NCBI RefSeq assembly: GCF_022347565.1
Contig: NZ_JAKRGH010000001.1
Coordinates: forward strand, 310,001 to 374,000
Source of the DNA: Vibrio sp. Of7-15
Lineage (GTDB): Bacteria; Pseudomonadota; Gammaproteobacteria; Enterobacterales; Vibrionaceae
Direction: 5' to 3'
DNA: 64,000 bases
This document shows positions 50,959 through 60,936 of the stretch, one piece after another. Position 1 is the stretch's first letter, and each line of letters begins with the position of its first letter. Below the pieces are notes generated by a model, which searched no databases, was not told the origin of the DNA, and worked only from the letters and a program-made list of their open reading frames with translations. The position numbers and the translations under genes are program-made.

Positions 50959-52827
50959 CTATACAATGAACTTGTTAAGAATCGTATCTTGTTGTTGTAC
51001 TCGGGCCACTTGATCTTGCATTTGAGACGAGGCTTCTACCGCTCTATCTGAAACCTGTTGGGAAAGATCTTTGATATTGAAGGTATTACTATTAATTTCT
51101 TCAGCGACAAGGCTTTGCTCCTCTGCAGCAGAGGCGATTTGAAGGTTCATGTCTGAAATTTGAATAATAGATTCTTTAATTCGGTTTAGAGCTTCATTCG
51201 CTTCATTTGCTTTAATGACAGTGTCGGAGGCGAGGCTCTTACTTTGTCCCATCACATTCGCAGCAGAGCGAGCTCCTGATTGAAGTTGCTCTATCATGTT
51301 ACGAATTTCAGTAGTGGATTGCTGAGTACGTTGTGCCAAGGTGCGAACTTCATCGGCAACCACCGCAAAACCACGGCCAGATTCACCTGCACGGGCGGCT
51401 TCAATAGCTGCATTTAGTGCTAACAGGTTGGTTTGATCGGCGATTTCATTAATAACGGAAAGAATGGATTCAATATTACCCGTCGCATTTTCTAAGTCTT
51501 GCACCACCTCTACCGCTTGATCAATTTGTCCTGAGAGTGTCGCAATGGACTCTGTGGTATGAGACACCACGCTGACCCCATCTTCAACGGCATTATCGGC
51601 TTCTTGAGCGGCTGAAGCTGCACCTTGCGCATTACCAGCGACATCAGCAGAGGTTGAAGCCATCTCATTCATTGCCGTTGCCAGTTGTTCTACTTCTGCT
51701 AGCTGAGTTGTCATGTCTCCTGCGGAAAGTTGTACACCTTGTGAGGTTTGCTCGGTGCTGTGTCGAATTTCTTCACTGAGAACTTTTGTTTCAGAGATTA
51801 AAGATTGGAGCTTCTCGGTAAAGGCATTAAAGTTTGAAGCCAGTTCGGCAAATTCCTGATCGGTATTTGTGTTCAAACGACGAGTTAGATCACCTTGTCC
51901 TGAAGCGGCATCTTTCATGGCATCATTCAGAACCGTTAATGGTTTCATTAAGTATTTCAACACAATAAACAGCGCAATAATGGCAAATATAAGTGATAAT
52001 GCTGTTAGCCAAATTGCTGATGTTCTAAGTTCATAAACGGAAGTATGGGCTTTTTCATAATCAAGGATCACACCAATAAACCATTCTTGGCTATCGATTG
52101 GAGTGAAACTGAGATAAGTGGGTTTTTCTTGGTAGTCAATCAACTTAATTTGGTTCGAAATACTGGCTGAGCCGAGAAATTCCGACATGTTTTTACCGTT
52201 CATGTTAGCTTCTGGATGTGAAATTATGGTGCCTTCTTTATCTACCATGAACACAAAACCCGCATCAAACAACGATACTTGATTAATCTGTTGAGCGAGT
52301 TGCGCTAAGCTGACGTCATAAAAGATAGCACCAGTAAATTGGCTATTTTCTCGTACAGGTGCAGCTACAGATACCAGTATTTCACCGGTAGCGGAGTCTG
52401 CATAGGGGGCCGTAACGATTGTTTTACCAGCATTTTTGGCGTCTTTATACCAAGGGCGGACTCGTGGATCCCATGAGCTACCCGGGTCCCAACTGGCGTC
52501 ATTACTTTGGTGCGTACCATCTGCTTCAAAACCGATCCCTGCAAGTAAAAATGTGTTCTTAATGCTAGGCTTGTTAATAACGTTACTAATGTGCTGCTCA
52601 GATAGATCGTCTTCGATCAGCCGAGTGGCATAGGTAGCAAGTTGAGCTTTGGACGTCATTTCGCTATCAACGGTGTTTTTAACACCATTAACAATTTCGC
52701 TGATACTGTGCTGGATTAACGATTCAATGTGCCCTTTAACTTGGTAGTATTGTCTAAAGGATAAAATGGATAGCGCAGCAAGCAAAATTGCAGACGAAGT
52801 GGCAACAACTTTGTGGTTAAACTTCAT
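50959..52827 (-). CDS. methyl-accepting chemotaxis protein with dCache sensor
   Basis: A 622-aa transmembrane chemoreceptor. The layout is TM1 (about 9-28), a periplasmic dCache-type domain (30-270, with [20 protein letters not shown] typical of amino-acid-sensing caches), TM2 (about 275-298), HAMP, and a long coiled-coil signalling domain with the hairpin tip [20 protein letters not shown]. Such receptors often sense amino acids or small acids. GAGG precedes the start. No che gene is nearby. Ligand unknown. Confidence 0.93.
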   Translation of the reverse strand: MKFNHKVVATSSAILLAALSILSFRQYYQVKGHIESLIQHSISEIVNGVKNTVDSEMTSKAQLATYATRLIEDDLSEQHISNVINKPSIKNTFLLAGIGFEADGTHQSNDASWDPGSSWDPRVRPWYKDAKNAGKTIVTAPYADSATGEILVSVAAPVRENSQFTGAIFYDVSLAQLAQQINQVSLFDAGFVFMVDKEGTIISHPEANMNGKNMSEFLGSASISNQIKLIDYQEKPTYLSFTPIDSQEWFIGVILDYEKAHTSVYELRTSAIWLTALSLIFAIIALFIVLKYLMKPLTVLNDAMKDAASGQGDLTRRLNTNTDQEFAELASNFNAFTEKLQSLISETKVLSEEIRHSTEQTSQGVQLSAGDMTTQLAEVEQLATAMNEMASTSADVAGNAQGAASAAQEADNAVEDGVSVVSHTTESIATLSGQIDQAVEVVQDLENATGNIESILSVINEIADQTNLLALNAAIEAARAGESGRGFAVVADEVRTLAQRTQQSTTEIRNMIEQLQSGARSAANVMGQSKSLASDTVIKANEANEALNRIKESIIQISDMNLQIASAAEEQSLVAEEINSNTFNIKDLSQQVSDRAVEASSQMQDQVARVQQQDTILNKFIV

Positions 52828-52997
52828 AATTATGACCTCAGTGGAACGCCTATTATTATTAATTGTTATTTATAACTTTATACTAATTTGTAAATAATGT
52901 TATCGACAGTGTAATCAAAAGGTTTAGAAGTTTATCAATAGTATTCAATGGCCACGATTTATTCGCTGATTGAATGTGATGTGTGATTGGAGGATGT

Positions 52998-53345
52998 ATG
53001 TCTTTGAATGAATTGGATCGCCATCGTGTGGAGCATCAGCTTGCTAAGTTTTGCTCAGAGCGTAATCAAAACCTGCCTGTGGATCTGGCTTGCGTTGATT
53101 ATCACTTAGATACTAACTCGCTTTATGTTACCGTTTCTCATTGGTTAGTGGATGGCGCTCATGCGGATGATACGGTTTCTGTAGCCAAGCTTTTTTATGA
53201 TAAAGAGGAGAGGCGATGGCATTTGTTTTGGCGTCCATCTGATACAACATGGCAGATTTATCAGCCTCATCCATCATCAAACCAATTACATGAGTTGCTC
53301 GATACCATCGCGAAAGATAAGTTTGATTGTTTTTGGTGCTTCTAA
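52998..53345 (+). CDS. DUF3024 family protein
   Basis: A 115-aa soluble protein that I match to DUF3024 from its pattern: MSLNELDRHRVEHQLAKFC at the start, FYDKEERRWHLFWRPSDTTW in the middle, and a closing LDTIAKDKFDCFWCF. The ATG at 52998 has GGAGG 5 bases upstream; an ORF start at 52983 lacks it. Function unknown. It ends with a CFWCF cysteine pair that could bind metal, which is inference. Confidence 0.75.
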   Translation: MSLNELDRHRVEHQLAKFCSERNQNLPVDLACVDYHLDTNSLYVTVSHWLVDGAHADDTVSVAKLFYDKEERRWHLFWRPSDTTWQIYQPHPSSNQLHELLDTIAKDKFDCFWCF

Positions 53346-53463
53346 GCAATCGTGATGTACATATCGTTTTTAATATAACTCTTTTAATGACATAAAGTTT
53401 TTCATCTGTTTGTCGATAACTCTTCTATGTTCATTTCGTATAGAAATTAAGGTTATCTCTTTT

Positions 53464-54084
53464 ATGTCAACCAAGCTTTATTACTTTCATGATCCTATGT
53501 GCAGTTGGTGCTGGGGTTTTAAGCCAACATGGCAAGCGTTACGCGATCAGCTTCCACAAGATATTGAAGTAATTAATATTCTAGGTGGTTTAGCGCCCGA
53601 TTCTGATCAAGTTATGGATCAGGAGATGCAAGAGGCTATCCAGAAAACCTGGAATCACATACACCAACAGCTTGGTACTGAATTTAACTTTGAATTCTGG
53701 ACTAAGTGCCAACCTCGTCGTTCTACTTACCCTGCATGTCGTGCTGTTATTGCGGCAAGCGTACAGGGTAAAGAAGAAGAGATGATAGAAAAAATCCAGA
53801 AAGCTTATTATCTCAAGGCAATGAACCCATCAGACATGAGCACATTAACAGCTTTAGCTGCCGAGCTTGGGTTAGATACAGTGCAGTTTGAAGCGGATAT
53901 GGTTCACGAGGAAATGGAAAACCTGCTACAGCAGGAAATCGGTTTTTATCGCCGTTTACCTGTTCAAGGTTTCCCATCTTTGGCTTTAGAGCATAATCAA
54001 ATTGTTTATACGATCAATTTGGACTATCACAACCCTAAGACCATGCTGATGCAGATCGAAATGGTTCAAGCTCAGGGGGAATAA
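53464..54084 (+). CDS. DsbA family thioredoxin-fold protein (FrnE-like)
   Basis: A 206-aa cytosolic protein of the DsbA/FrnE group. The redox motif is CSWC in YYFHDPMCSWCWGFKP. It lacks a signal peptide, which fits FrnE-type proteins rather than periplasmic DsbA. The start at 53464 (MSTKLYYFHD) is preferred to 53410. The protein probably reduces or isomerises disulfides; the target is unknown. It converges with an AraC gene with only 7 bp between the stop codons. Confidence 0.83.
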   Translation: MSTKLYYFHDPMCSWCWGFKPTWQALRDQLPQDIEVINILGGLAPDSDQVMDQEMQEAIQKTWNHIHQQLGTEFNFEFWTKCQPRRSTYPACRAVIAASVQGKEEEMIEKIQKAYYLKAMNPSDMSTLTALAAELGLDTVQFEADMVHEEMENLLQQEIGFYRRLPVQGFPSLALEHNQIVYTINLDYHNPKTMLMQIEMVQAQGE

Positions 54085-54091
54085 GGTTCAG

Positions 54092-54913
54092 CTAAGGTTT
54101 TATTTGGCTGCACTTTTTGATCTTTACTCTAAATTCTTTGGGCGTTAACTCCGTGTGGGCTTTAAATGCAGTGCTAAAGTGGGCTGCATTTTTAAAGCCA
54201 CAATCATAAGCTATTTGAGTGATGGCTTTATTTGTTAGCCGTAATTCTGTAGTGGCTTTAGTAATGCGTTTTACTTTCAAAATATTAGCAAAAGAAATCT
54301 TATCTGAAGCCAGCTTTCTTTTTAGAGTTGCTGCTGACATACCAATAGATTGAGCGGCACTGTCGATGTTGATGTCTTGCTCTAAGTTTTTTTCTATATA
54401 ATGAATCACTTTTTGCGTTGAACTGAGCTCAGCTGCTCGACGGATCAAAGGCAATAGGTGTGGCTTTTGGGCAATCATTTCATTGAGTAGCGCATAGACA
54501 AGCTGAGTCAGTGTCATTGGGTGAATGGTTAGCTCAGAATCTAATATGTCCCGAATCTGCATGAACAAGCGGTACACGCAAGTGTCTTGTTTCGAAAAAT
54601 AGGCGTACTGGCCCGATTTTATTTGGAAGGCATCGTCGTCGAGCTGCGATAAAAAATTTTGAAAGATAGAAATGTCGATTATGAGTGCTTCAGCACTAAA
54701 GTCTCCCTCACTCGTTTTCATTTGAAAATCAGAAATCTCACCAGAACTATAGAGAGTGAAGTCTCCAGCCTGCAACATGCCTTTTGTTCCATCTGGTAAT
54801 GTAAAATCGATTTCTCCTGTGATTAGGCTAAATATTCCATTTTGTACAACAGGGTAGCGTTCATTTCTTCTATTTAGAGTGGTCTGGAATCTTTGTAATT
54901 TGATTAGTGGCAT
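54092..54913 (-). CDS. AraC family transcriptional regulator
   Basis: A 273-aa regulator. The N-terminal half is cupin-like (FSLITGEIDFTLPDGTKG, a beta-barrel pattern), and the C-terminal 100 residues carry the double helix-turn-helix with ITQIAYDCGFKNAAHFSTAF and SIGMSAATLKRKLASD. The target is unknown; no obvious operon is divergent from it. It shares no intervening terminator with the FrnE-like gene. Confidence 0.88.
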   Translation of the reverse strand: MPLIKLQRFQTTLNRRNERYPVVQNGIFSLITGEIDFTLPDGTKGMLQAGDFTLYSSGEISDFQMKTSEGDFSAEALIIDISIFQNFLSQLDDDAFQIKSGQYAYFSKQDTCVYRLFMQIRDILDSELTIHPMTLTQLVYALLNEMIAQKPHLLPLIRRAAELSSTQKVIHYIEKNLEQDINIDSAAQSIGMSAATLKRKLASDKISFANILKVKRITKATTELRLTNKAITQIAYDCGFKNAAHFSTAFKAHTELTPKEFRVKIKKCSQIKP

Positions 54914-55164
54914 TTTTACGGCAGACTAAAAGTGTGGGGTACAGTAAAGCATTATCTGTATCAATAAGTAAAGAAATAAAGGGATGATGGGTTATTTATG
55001 CAACCAGTCTAACTGTTTGTAATTTTTATGGTTAATAACAGAATAGTCAGATAGGTTTGTTCGAGCTTATTTCAGTTCCAGTTTGGTGGACAAGGTAAGG
55101 GGAGGCTATGTGTGAGGCCTAGTTTCGATCTATTACGATGATGTGAATAATTGCAGAACATTAT
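54914..55164. other. intergenic region, no gene seen
   Basis: About 250 bp upstream of the AraC gene and downstream of the EAL gene. I see no ORF, hairpin or repeat worth naming. Confidence 0.5.
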
Positions 55165-56274
55165 TTAGTCAAGGTGGGGTGAATTAAATGGGTAATTAGG
55201 ATGAAGAGGAGTTAAGTTGGCATTAATTTCTTGAATGAAATCTTTCTCATGTAGTGGTTTATAGTAATGAAAACCTTGAATTTTAGAGACGCCATGAGCA
55301 AGTAAATAATTACGTTGTGTTTGGGTTTCGACACCTTCTGCGATTAACGATATGTTCATTTTACGAGCTAGATGAATAATGGCATCTAAGACAGAGCTGC
55401 ACGTATTGTCAGAATCAATTTGTTGTATGTAGCTCCGATCGATTTTAATGACATCGGGTTGAAAGCGGTGCAAAAGCTCCAGTCCATTTTGCCCTGTACC
55501 GAAGTCATCAAGAGCGATTTTATATCCCAGTTTCTTTAGTGTATTGAGTCTATCGATGAACTCATCTGAGTAAACGGGGTTCCAGTCTTGCTCTGTGAGT
55601 TCTAAGAGAATGTTTTCTGCGATATGTTGATGCTGGCGTAAAATTGTCACGAGTACTTTAAATTGTTTCTTGTCTCTAATTTGGCTCGGCGTGATATTGA
55701 TGCTTAGGTATTTCAATTTTGTTTGGTGCGGTAGCATATTTTCCGCTTTTACGAAAAAAGAGTAGACCAACTGATTGAGCTGCTTATTCTTTTCTAATAA
55801 AGGAATGAATTGGCTGAGCTCAACATAACCCAGTTGGGGGTGGCGCCAGCGCAACAATAGCTCAGCTGCGTATATCTCACCTGACTTAGCGTCAATGATA
55901 GGTTGAAACATAGGAAAAAGTTCGGAGCGATTTAGTGCTCTACGCAACTCATTATGAAAAAAGTGATGGCTACCAGTTATGGTTTGATATAAGGCCCATA
56001 TCATGGCCACTAGGCACAAGATAGGAGTAATGCTGAGCCAGTTTAGTAAAAACGTAAAAAAGAAATGCTCAGGTTGAGTGGCCAAAATATGTTGTTGTAT
56101 ACCATGAAAAAGTTGCGGTGAAAGGTATTGGAGCAGTTGATGCAAATGCAAGCTGATAGAAGGCCAAGTGACTAAAAAGCTGATGCTTCCCCCTGCTAGT
56201 ACAGCCAGAAAGGTATACCTCGAGCAGATCCGAGCAAAGGGTTTTACATAATTTAGTAGTGAGTAAAAATGCAT
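55165..56274 (-). CDS. membrane-bound EAL-domain phosphodiesterase
   Basis: A 369-aa protein with two transmembrane helices (about residues 18-38 and 88-108) around a short periplasmic loop, then a cytosolic EAL domain. The catalytic set is AELLLRW (ELL for EAL), NITPSQI, LELTEQDW, LDDFGTGQ, IKIDRSYI, AEGVETQ and QGFHYYKP, which looks intact. The ATG at 56274 is preferred to 56316 since AAAGG precedes it. Probably lowers c-di-GMP in response to a periplasmic or membrane signal. Confidence 0.87.
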   Translation of the reverse strand: MHFYSLLNYVKPFARICSRYTFLAVLAGGSISFLVTWPSISLHLHQLLQYLSPQLFHGIQQHILATQPEHFFFTFLLNWLSITPILCLVAMIWALYQTITGSHHFFHNELRRALNRSELFPMFQPIIDAKSGEIYAAELLLRWRHPQLGYVELSQFIPLLEKNKQLNQLVYSFFVKAENMLPHQTKLKYLSINITPSQIRDKKQFKVLVTILRQHQHIAENILLELTEQDWNPVYSDEFIDRLNTLKKLGYKIALDDFGTGQNGLELLHRFQPDVIKIDRSYIQQIDSDNTCSSVLDAIIHLARKMNISLIAEGVETQTQRNYLLAHGVSKIQGFHYYKPLHEKDFIQEINANLTPLHPNYPFNSPHLD

Positions 56275-56497
56275 TAAAGGCCTTTCTTTTAATTTTTTAT
56301 AGCCTCTATGTATCAAAAGCTATGAGTATACAGTTCAAATTATCATGGCTTTCTCCTAGTAAGTCAAAAATAACTGCCATTATTTTGACGCAGGTTAAGT
56401 CTCTGGAATATATCCTTTTTATTTATATAACATGTATATCTTTATCATGCTGTCTCTTTTGTCAATATAAACAGAAGGTTAGTTTAGATTGAGTCGG

Positions 56498-57520
56498 TTA
56501 CATGTATTGCAGTTGACGATAACTGAATGCATTGAACTGACACACTCTTAAACAATCTAGGTAGATACTTAGTTTTTGATTCCTCGTGGGGCTGTCGTAA
56601 GTGTCTGTTGCTGGGTTGATTACGGTAACTGGCATGAATGTGTGGTTATTTAAATGTTGATTTAGACTGTAGCTTGTAAATAGAGCATGGGCTCGGTGGC
56701 CATGGCATGCTGATGTAATGATTAGGTTATTGTGTAAATGGTGATGCGTAAGTAATTTGACACTCAACTGAATATTCTCAATGGTATTTTTTGCATAGGG
56801 CTCGATGAGGATTCTTGCTTTTTCTATTCCTGAACCGATAAGCCATTCAGCCATCGCTTCAGCTTCCGTAATGCCATTTTGTTGAACACCGCCTGTGACA
56901 ATAATTTTAGCCAGAGGGAATTGTATTGCGATATGACGGCATAGTGTTAATCGTTCTTTAAGCATCGATGGAACAGAACCATCGGAGTTTAACTTGAAAC
57001 CAAGAACGATCAGAGCGTCAATATTTTTTGTGTATGAGGGAACGGTGTTGGTTATTGGCCTAGATATACAGCGCGTGAGTGTTTTAGGGAGCGCATATAA
57101 TAAGTTTGCTTTGTCTGAGGAGAGTTTTTTTAGTCGATGAAGGGCAACATTATACTCGGTATTTCTTCCAGCATAATGACACCAGTAACCATAGCGAAAT
57201 AGTATGTTGGTGTTATGTGGCTCTGAGTAGAGAATGGTGCGGTATAAATTGATTCCTTGCTCTATTTTATTGTTAAAGATATAAGCACTGGCGAGGTTCG
57301 CGAGTAAATCCAGATTAGTGTCATCATGTTTTACTGCGTTTTGAAGTGCGCTTAACATGATTGAAAGGTTATTGGTTAGTTTTCCTTTTCTGTCTATAAA
57401 ACTACCACGTATTGGGCTTTCTAGGGCTTGTTGGGCAAGAGTGAGTTGTTTATCAATCTCTTTATAATAAGGGCTGTTTTTTATTAATGTTTGGTTTGAA
57501 TCGTCTAGAAGAATCGCCAT
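56498..57520 (-). CDS. TPR-DUF218 (YdcF/SanA/ElyC family) protein
   Basis: A 340-aa protein. The first ~140 residues look like tetratricopeptide-type helices (NLDLLANLASAYIFNNKIEQ). Residues 165-340 form a DUF218 domain: ALIVLGFKLNSDGSVP, LAKIIVTGGVQQNG, EPYAKNTIENI, and ITSACHGHRAHALF. DUF218 proteins (SanA, ElyC) are envelope-associated and of uncertain activity, but here no membrane helix or signal peptide is obvious, which is unusual. The TPR fusion is also uncommon in my memory. Confidence 0.82.
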   Translation of the reverse strand: MAILLDDSNQTLIKNSPYYKEIDKQLTLAQQALESPIRGSFIDRKGKLTNNLSIMLSALQNAVKHDDTNLDLLANLASAYIFNNKIEQGINLYRTILYSEPHNTNILFRYGYWCHYAGRNTEYNVALHRLKKLSSDKANLLYALPKTLTRCISRPITNTVPSYTKNIDALIVLGFKLNSDGSVPSMLKERLTLCRHIAIQFPLAKIIVTGGVQQNGITEAEAMAEWLIGSGIEKARILIEPYAKNTIENIQLSVKLLTHHHLHNNLIITSACHGHRAHALFTSYSLNQHLNNHTFMPVTVINPATDTYDSPTRNQKLSIYLDCLRVCQFNAFSYRQLQYM

Positions 57521-57616
57521 AGTTTCTCACTGTTTAAGATCAACATTGATTAGGATAGCTGAAATCATCTTCAGTGTATGGAAATAAGTGTTGAATTTTG
57601 TTTTAAAGAGGAAGGT

Positions 57617-57670
57617 TGGCCCTACCTCTAGGGGGTGAGGTAAGGCCATGTTTTCTCATTCAAGAAAACA
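57617..57670. other. tandem hairpins upstream of sgrR
   Basis: TGGCCCTACCTC (57617-57628) pairs with GAGGTAAGGCCA (57637-57648) except for one mismatch, and TGTTTTCT (57649-57656) pairs with AGAAAACA (57663-57670). They may be a terminator, an sgrR leader, or part of a small RNA. Confidence 0.4.
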
Positions 57671-57751
57671 AACAGCCTGATTTACTGGCTATTATTGCGT
57701 TAAAGTAGGAAACTAAATACAGAATATTTGTTTTAAATAGGTTCCTCTTTT

Positions 57752-59458
57752 ATGAGCAGTCAACGGCTACGTACTCAATTCGAACGCTTGTATCAGCACT
57801 TTCAAGGAGAGAGTAGCGATACTCATCTGCAATGTATTTCTGAACTTCTGTTTTGCACACGAAGAAATACTCGCATGGTTATTAGCAAAATGGCCGAAGA
57901 AGGGTGGATTGAGTGGGAACCTGCCGTTGGTAGGGGGAAACTATCTCGCTTGAGGTTTTTACAAACTGATCAGGAAATCAGTTTATCTCAAGCCAAGCGC
58001 TTTGTTGCAGAAGGGCGACTGGATCAAGCTCTAGCGGCCCTTAATCATGACAACAGCCAGCTTGCCCTTGTGATTCAAGATCAGCTGGGTTTATCCCATC
58101 AGCAGGGCAAGCAAATTATACGACTTCCATATTACCGTCAGCTTGCAAACTTAAATCCATTAAAGCCTATTCGCCGATCCGAGCAGCATATTATCAATGA
58201 AATCTTCAGTGGCTTGACTAAAATTAATGAGGAAAAAGAGGAAATTGAAGGGGATCTTGCTCACCATTGGGAGTCTTTTTCCCCTCGTCATTGGCGCTTT
58301 TATTTAAGGCCAGCAATTCGTTTTCATGATAATAGCTTACTCACCAGCCATGATGTGATCACGACGTTTAAACAGCTTCAACTACACGATTTGTTTTCGC
58401 ATGTGGAGCGCGTAGTAAGCCCTATCTCAAATGTCATCGATTTTTATTTGTCTAGCGATGATGTGCGTTTTCATGAACTATTGGGTACAAATCAGGCGAA
58501 GATTCTGCCTCATGACTGGCTTAAGCGTGAGGATTTTGATTTGTTGCCAGTAGGCACGGGCCCTTATAAAGTAGCGAGAAACGATCAACAGCGTTTGGTA
58601 TTAGAAGCTCACGATTATTATTTTGGTTATCGGTCTTTGGTGGATACGGTTGAAGTCTGGGTGTTAGATAAAATCCCTGCGTGTCAGTTAACTCCAAGTA
58701 TTGAAGACCCTTCTACATATATTTCTCGGCCCTCAGAAACATTAACTCTTGATCATGGCTGTTGCTATGTGTTGTTCAATAGAAAGTCTGGTATTGCGAC
58801 GGATCCAAAGTGGATTAAGTATCTGCGATCTAAGTTGTCTTCCATGGAGCTTTTTAGCCGAATACCACACCATACTCTTGGAGATTTTAGTGTTATCAAT
58901 GCTTACGGTGTATTACCTGGTTGGCACCATCAAGTACCTATTGTTGAGCCTGTTCAGGTGCCAGAAAAAAGAACGCTTACTGTTGCATTCCATGAAGATC
59001 ACCCGATTTATACTGAATTAGCGGCCATCCTTAAAGAGTTACTGGCTGAGGATGGAATAAAGCTTATTGCCCTTGAGCTGCCAACGGAAGATGTTGCTCA
59101 TGGTTCACGTAACGATCAGATTGACTTCTGGGTGAGAGGAATGAGTTTAGGCTCAAAGCGTGAAGATGCGTTGCTGTCTTGGCTATACAGTTTTGGAGAA
59201 ATAAAACGTGTTATGCCGGAATCTGAATATCGGGTTATTGATGAGTTAGTACAGGCTTGGCGTAAAAATAGCTTTAGTTCTTTTCCTGCAAGTGATATTG
59301 GACGAATATTGGTTCAAAGTGGTCAGGTTTTACCCCTTTATCATACGTGGGTGGGTGTTAATGATGAGCAGCATGGAGTATTACAAAATACAAATAGCAA
59401 TGGCTTAGGTTGGTTCGATTTTAGTCAAGTTTGGATGAGACCACCTTTAAATGATTAG
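57752..59458 (+). CDS. SgrR family transcriptional regulator
   Basis: A 568-aa regulator with the SgrR layout: an N-terminal winged HTH (about 1-110, with RNTRMVISKMAEEGWIEWEP) and a C-terminal solute-binding-like SBP_bac_5 domain (LKPIRRSEQHIINEIFSGLT onward). In E. coli SgrR senses sugar-phosphate stress and activates the sgrS small RNA, divergent from sgrR. Here the upstream neighbour is the TPR-DUF218 gene, and a hairpin-rich region lies between. A 46-aa ORF faces its 3' end. The role cannot be assumed identical. Confidence 0.87.
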   Translation: MSSQRLRTQFERLYQHFQGESSDTHLQCISELLFCTRRNTRMVISKMAEEGWIEWEPAVGRGKLSRLRFLQTDQEISLSQAKRFVAEGRLDQALAALNHDNSQLALVIQDQLGLSHQQGKQIIRLPYYRQLANLNPLKPIRRSEQHIINEIFSGLTKINEEKEEIEGDLAHHWESFSPRHWRFYLRPAIRFHDNSLLTSHDVITTFKQLQLHDLFSHVERVVSPISNVIDFYLSSDDVRFHELLGTNQAKILPHDWLKREDFDLLPVGTGPYKVARNDQQRLVLEAHDYYFGYRSLVDTVEVWVLDKIPACQLTPSIEDPSTYISRPSETLTLDHGCCYVLFNRKSGIATDPKWIKYLRSKLSSMELFSRIPHHTLGDFSVINAYGVLPGWHHQVPIVEPVQVPEKRTLTVAFHEDHPIYTELAAILKELLAEDGIKLIALELPTEDVAHGSRNDQIDFWVRGMSLGSKREDALLSWLYSFGEIKRVMPESEYRVIDELVQAWRKNSFSSFPASDIGRILVQSGQVLPLYHTWVGVNDEQHGVLQNTNSNGLGWFDFSQVWMRPPLND

Positions 59459-59513
59459 TTGATGATGGTAAGTAAGCCTTCATCCATTGAAAGCTTATTT
59501 ATCTTGTTTTTTA

Positions 59514-59654
59514 CTACTCAAAATCAATATTATTCACTTTCACAGGCCAGCCATATTGACGATATTCTTTAGCTAAACTCATTGCTACCTCTGGTGACAC
59601 GATGGCTGACACCCATGGGCCAATCCCCATGGCTTGATATGCTAATGTTGTCAC
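59514..59654 (-). CDS. small ORF next to sgrR-like gene (46 aa)
   Basis: A GTG-initiated frame of 46 codons with AGGAGAAG just upstream of the start. The product runs VTTLAYQAMGIGPWVSAIVS, continues PEVAMSLAKEYRQYGWPVKV and ends NNIDFE. It has no signal peptide or obvious membrane helix. The good ribosome site and amphipathic composition favour a real gene. It is convergent with the SgrR gene, whose stop is 55 bp away. It does not resemble E. coli SgrT. Family unknown. Confidence 0.55.
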   Translation of the reverse strand: MTTLAYQAMGIGPWVSAIVSPEVAMSLAKEYRQYGWPVKVNNIDFE

Positions 59655-59989
59655 TTTACTTCTCCTTGGTTATTTTTATGGCGGTATTATTGATAAGTGA
59701 GTGACGAGTTTCTTTGTTATTAAGCTCAAATTGTTTCGTATTTGAATTATTTGGCGAGTAAATCAAGATATAAATACAAGTGCATATCTATTCTGTCGTA
59801 CTTTAACTCTATTTATATTCTGTTAATGTTGATTTCATTTTTGTGATAGGGTTTTAATAATATTTTCATCGATTTAAGTCACATTTCTTTTATTTCGGTA
59901 CTTTTTTATAGAGGGCAGGGGTTTAATTTCTTGTCTTTATTCATTATTTGCGACATGTTGTACCTATAGAAATAATTCAAGGAGAGATT
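59655..59989. other. intergenic region, no gene seen
   Basis: About 335 bp of AT-rich sequence between the divergent 46-aa ORF and the PhzF gene. It should contain both promoters. No repeat or clear operator stands out. Confidence 0.45.
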
Positions 59990-60865
59990 ATGTCGCAAGC
60001 AGTTTTTAGGTTAAATGCATTCGTTGCTGGCGAAAAAGGCGGAAATCCTGCAGGTGTTGTCTTAAATGCTGATCTATTATCGGATAAGCAAATGCAGCGT
60101 ATTGCCTCTATGGTTGGGTTATCTGAAACCGCGTTTGTTTCAGCGTCTGAGAACGCTGATTTTACCGTTCGCTTTTTTACTCCTACTAGTGAAGTTGATT
60201 TGTGTGGTCATGCGACAATTGCGACTTTTTCGTTGTTAGCACAAAAAGGGATCATAGAAGCTGGTCAGTACCGACAAGAAACCAAAGCAGGTATTTTGAG
60301 TGTTAAAGTGTCGGAGGATTTTTCAGTTACCATGCAGCAGCCAGCACCTGTTTTTGGTGATAAGTTTGATGAGTATGATATTGCGCATCTTTTGGGGTTA
60401 TCGGTTGAAAGCATTTTAGCGACAGGCTTGCCGATTCAGGCTGTGTCTACTGGGCTGACTGATATTTTTGTTCCTGTGGTGAATAGTGAAACCTTACATG
60501 CTATTCAACCGGATTTAGATGCCATCGCTCGTTTTAATAGTGAAACGCAGACTTTTGGTTTTCATGTTTTTGCATTAACGCCAAATGAATCTGATATTAG
60601 TGCAGAGTGCCGAAATTTTGCTCCGTCAATTGGAATTAATGAAGAAGCAGCAACGGGTAGTGCTAGTGGTGCTCTAGCTTGTTATTTAACAAAATACCAA
60701 GGCTCATCTGGAAAATTTTTATTTGAACAAGGACGTACGTTGGGGAGCCCTTCGTTGATTTCAGCGAAAGTGGTTGAAGTTGAGAGAAAGATCAAAGACG
60801 TTCAGGTTGGTGGCAGAGGCTCTAAAGTCGAAACGATTTGGGTAGATTTACAAGCCAGCGCATAA
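59990..60865 (+). CDS. PhzF family isomerase-like protein
   Basis: A 291-aa protein with the two-lobed PhzF/diaminopimelate-epimerase fold. Diagnostic parts are FVAGEKGGNPAGVVL, the catalytic Glu in VGLSETAFVSA, VDLCGHATIATF and the second-lobe GINEEAATGSASGALACYL. The ATG at 59990 has AAGGAGA upstream; an ORF start at 59948 does not. There are no phenazine genes here, so it is one of the many orphan PhzF paralogs of unknown substrate. Confidence 0.9.
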   Translation: MSQAVFRLNAFVAGEKGGNPAGVVLNADLLSDKQMQRIASMVGLSETAFVSASENADFTVRFFTPTSEVDLCGHATIATFSLLAQKGIIEAGQYRQETKAGILSVKVSEDFSVTMQQPAPVFGDKFDEYDIAHLLGLSVESILATGLPIQAVSTGLTDIFVPVVNSETLHAIQPDLDAIARFNSETQTFGFHVFALTPNESDISAECRNFAPSIGINEEAATGSASGALACYLTKYQGSSGKFLFEQGRTLGSPSLISAKVVEVERKIKDVQVGGRGSKVETIWVDLQASA

Positions 60866-60881
60866 GATTTTGTTAGAGTTG

Positions 60882-60914
60882 AAAAAATAGGTGCGAGGAG
60901 CACCTATTTTTTTG
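60882..60914. terminator. bidirectional intrinsic terminator
   Basis: AAAAAATAGGTGC (60882-60894) and GCACCTATTTTTT (60900-60912) form a 13-bp stem around GAGGA, with T-runs on both strands. It serves the PhzF gene and the opposing 58-aa ORF. Confidence 0.9.
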
Positions 60915-60936
60915 TTTCTACAGCGCGAAAAATCAG

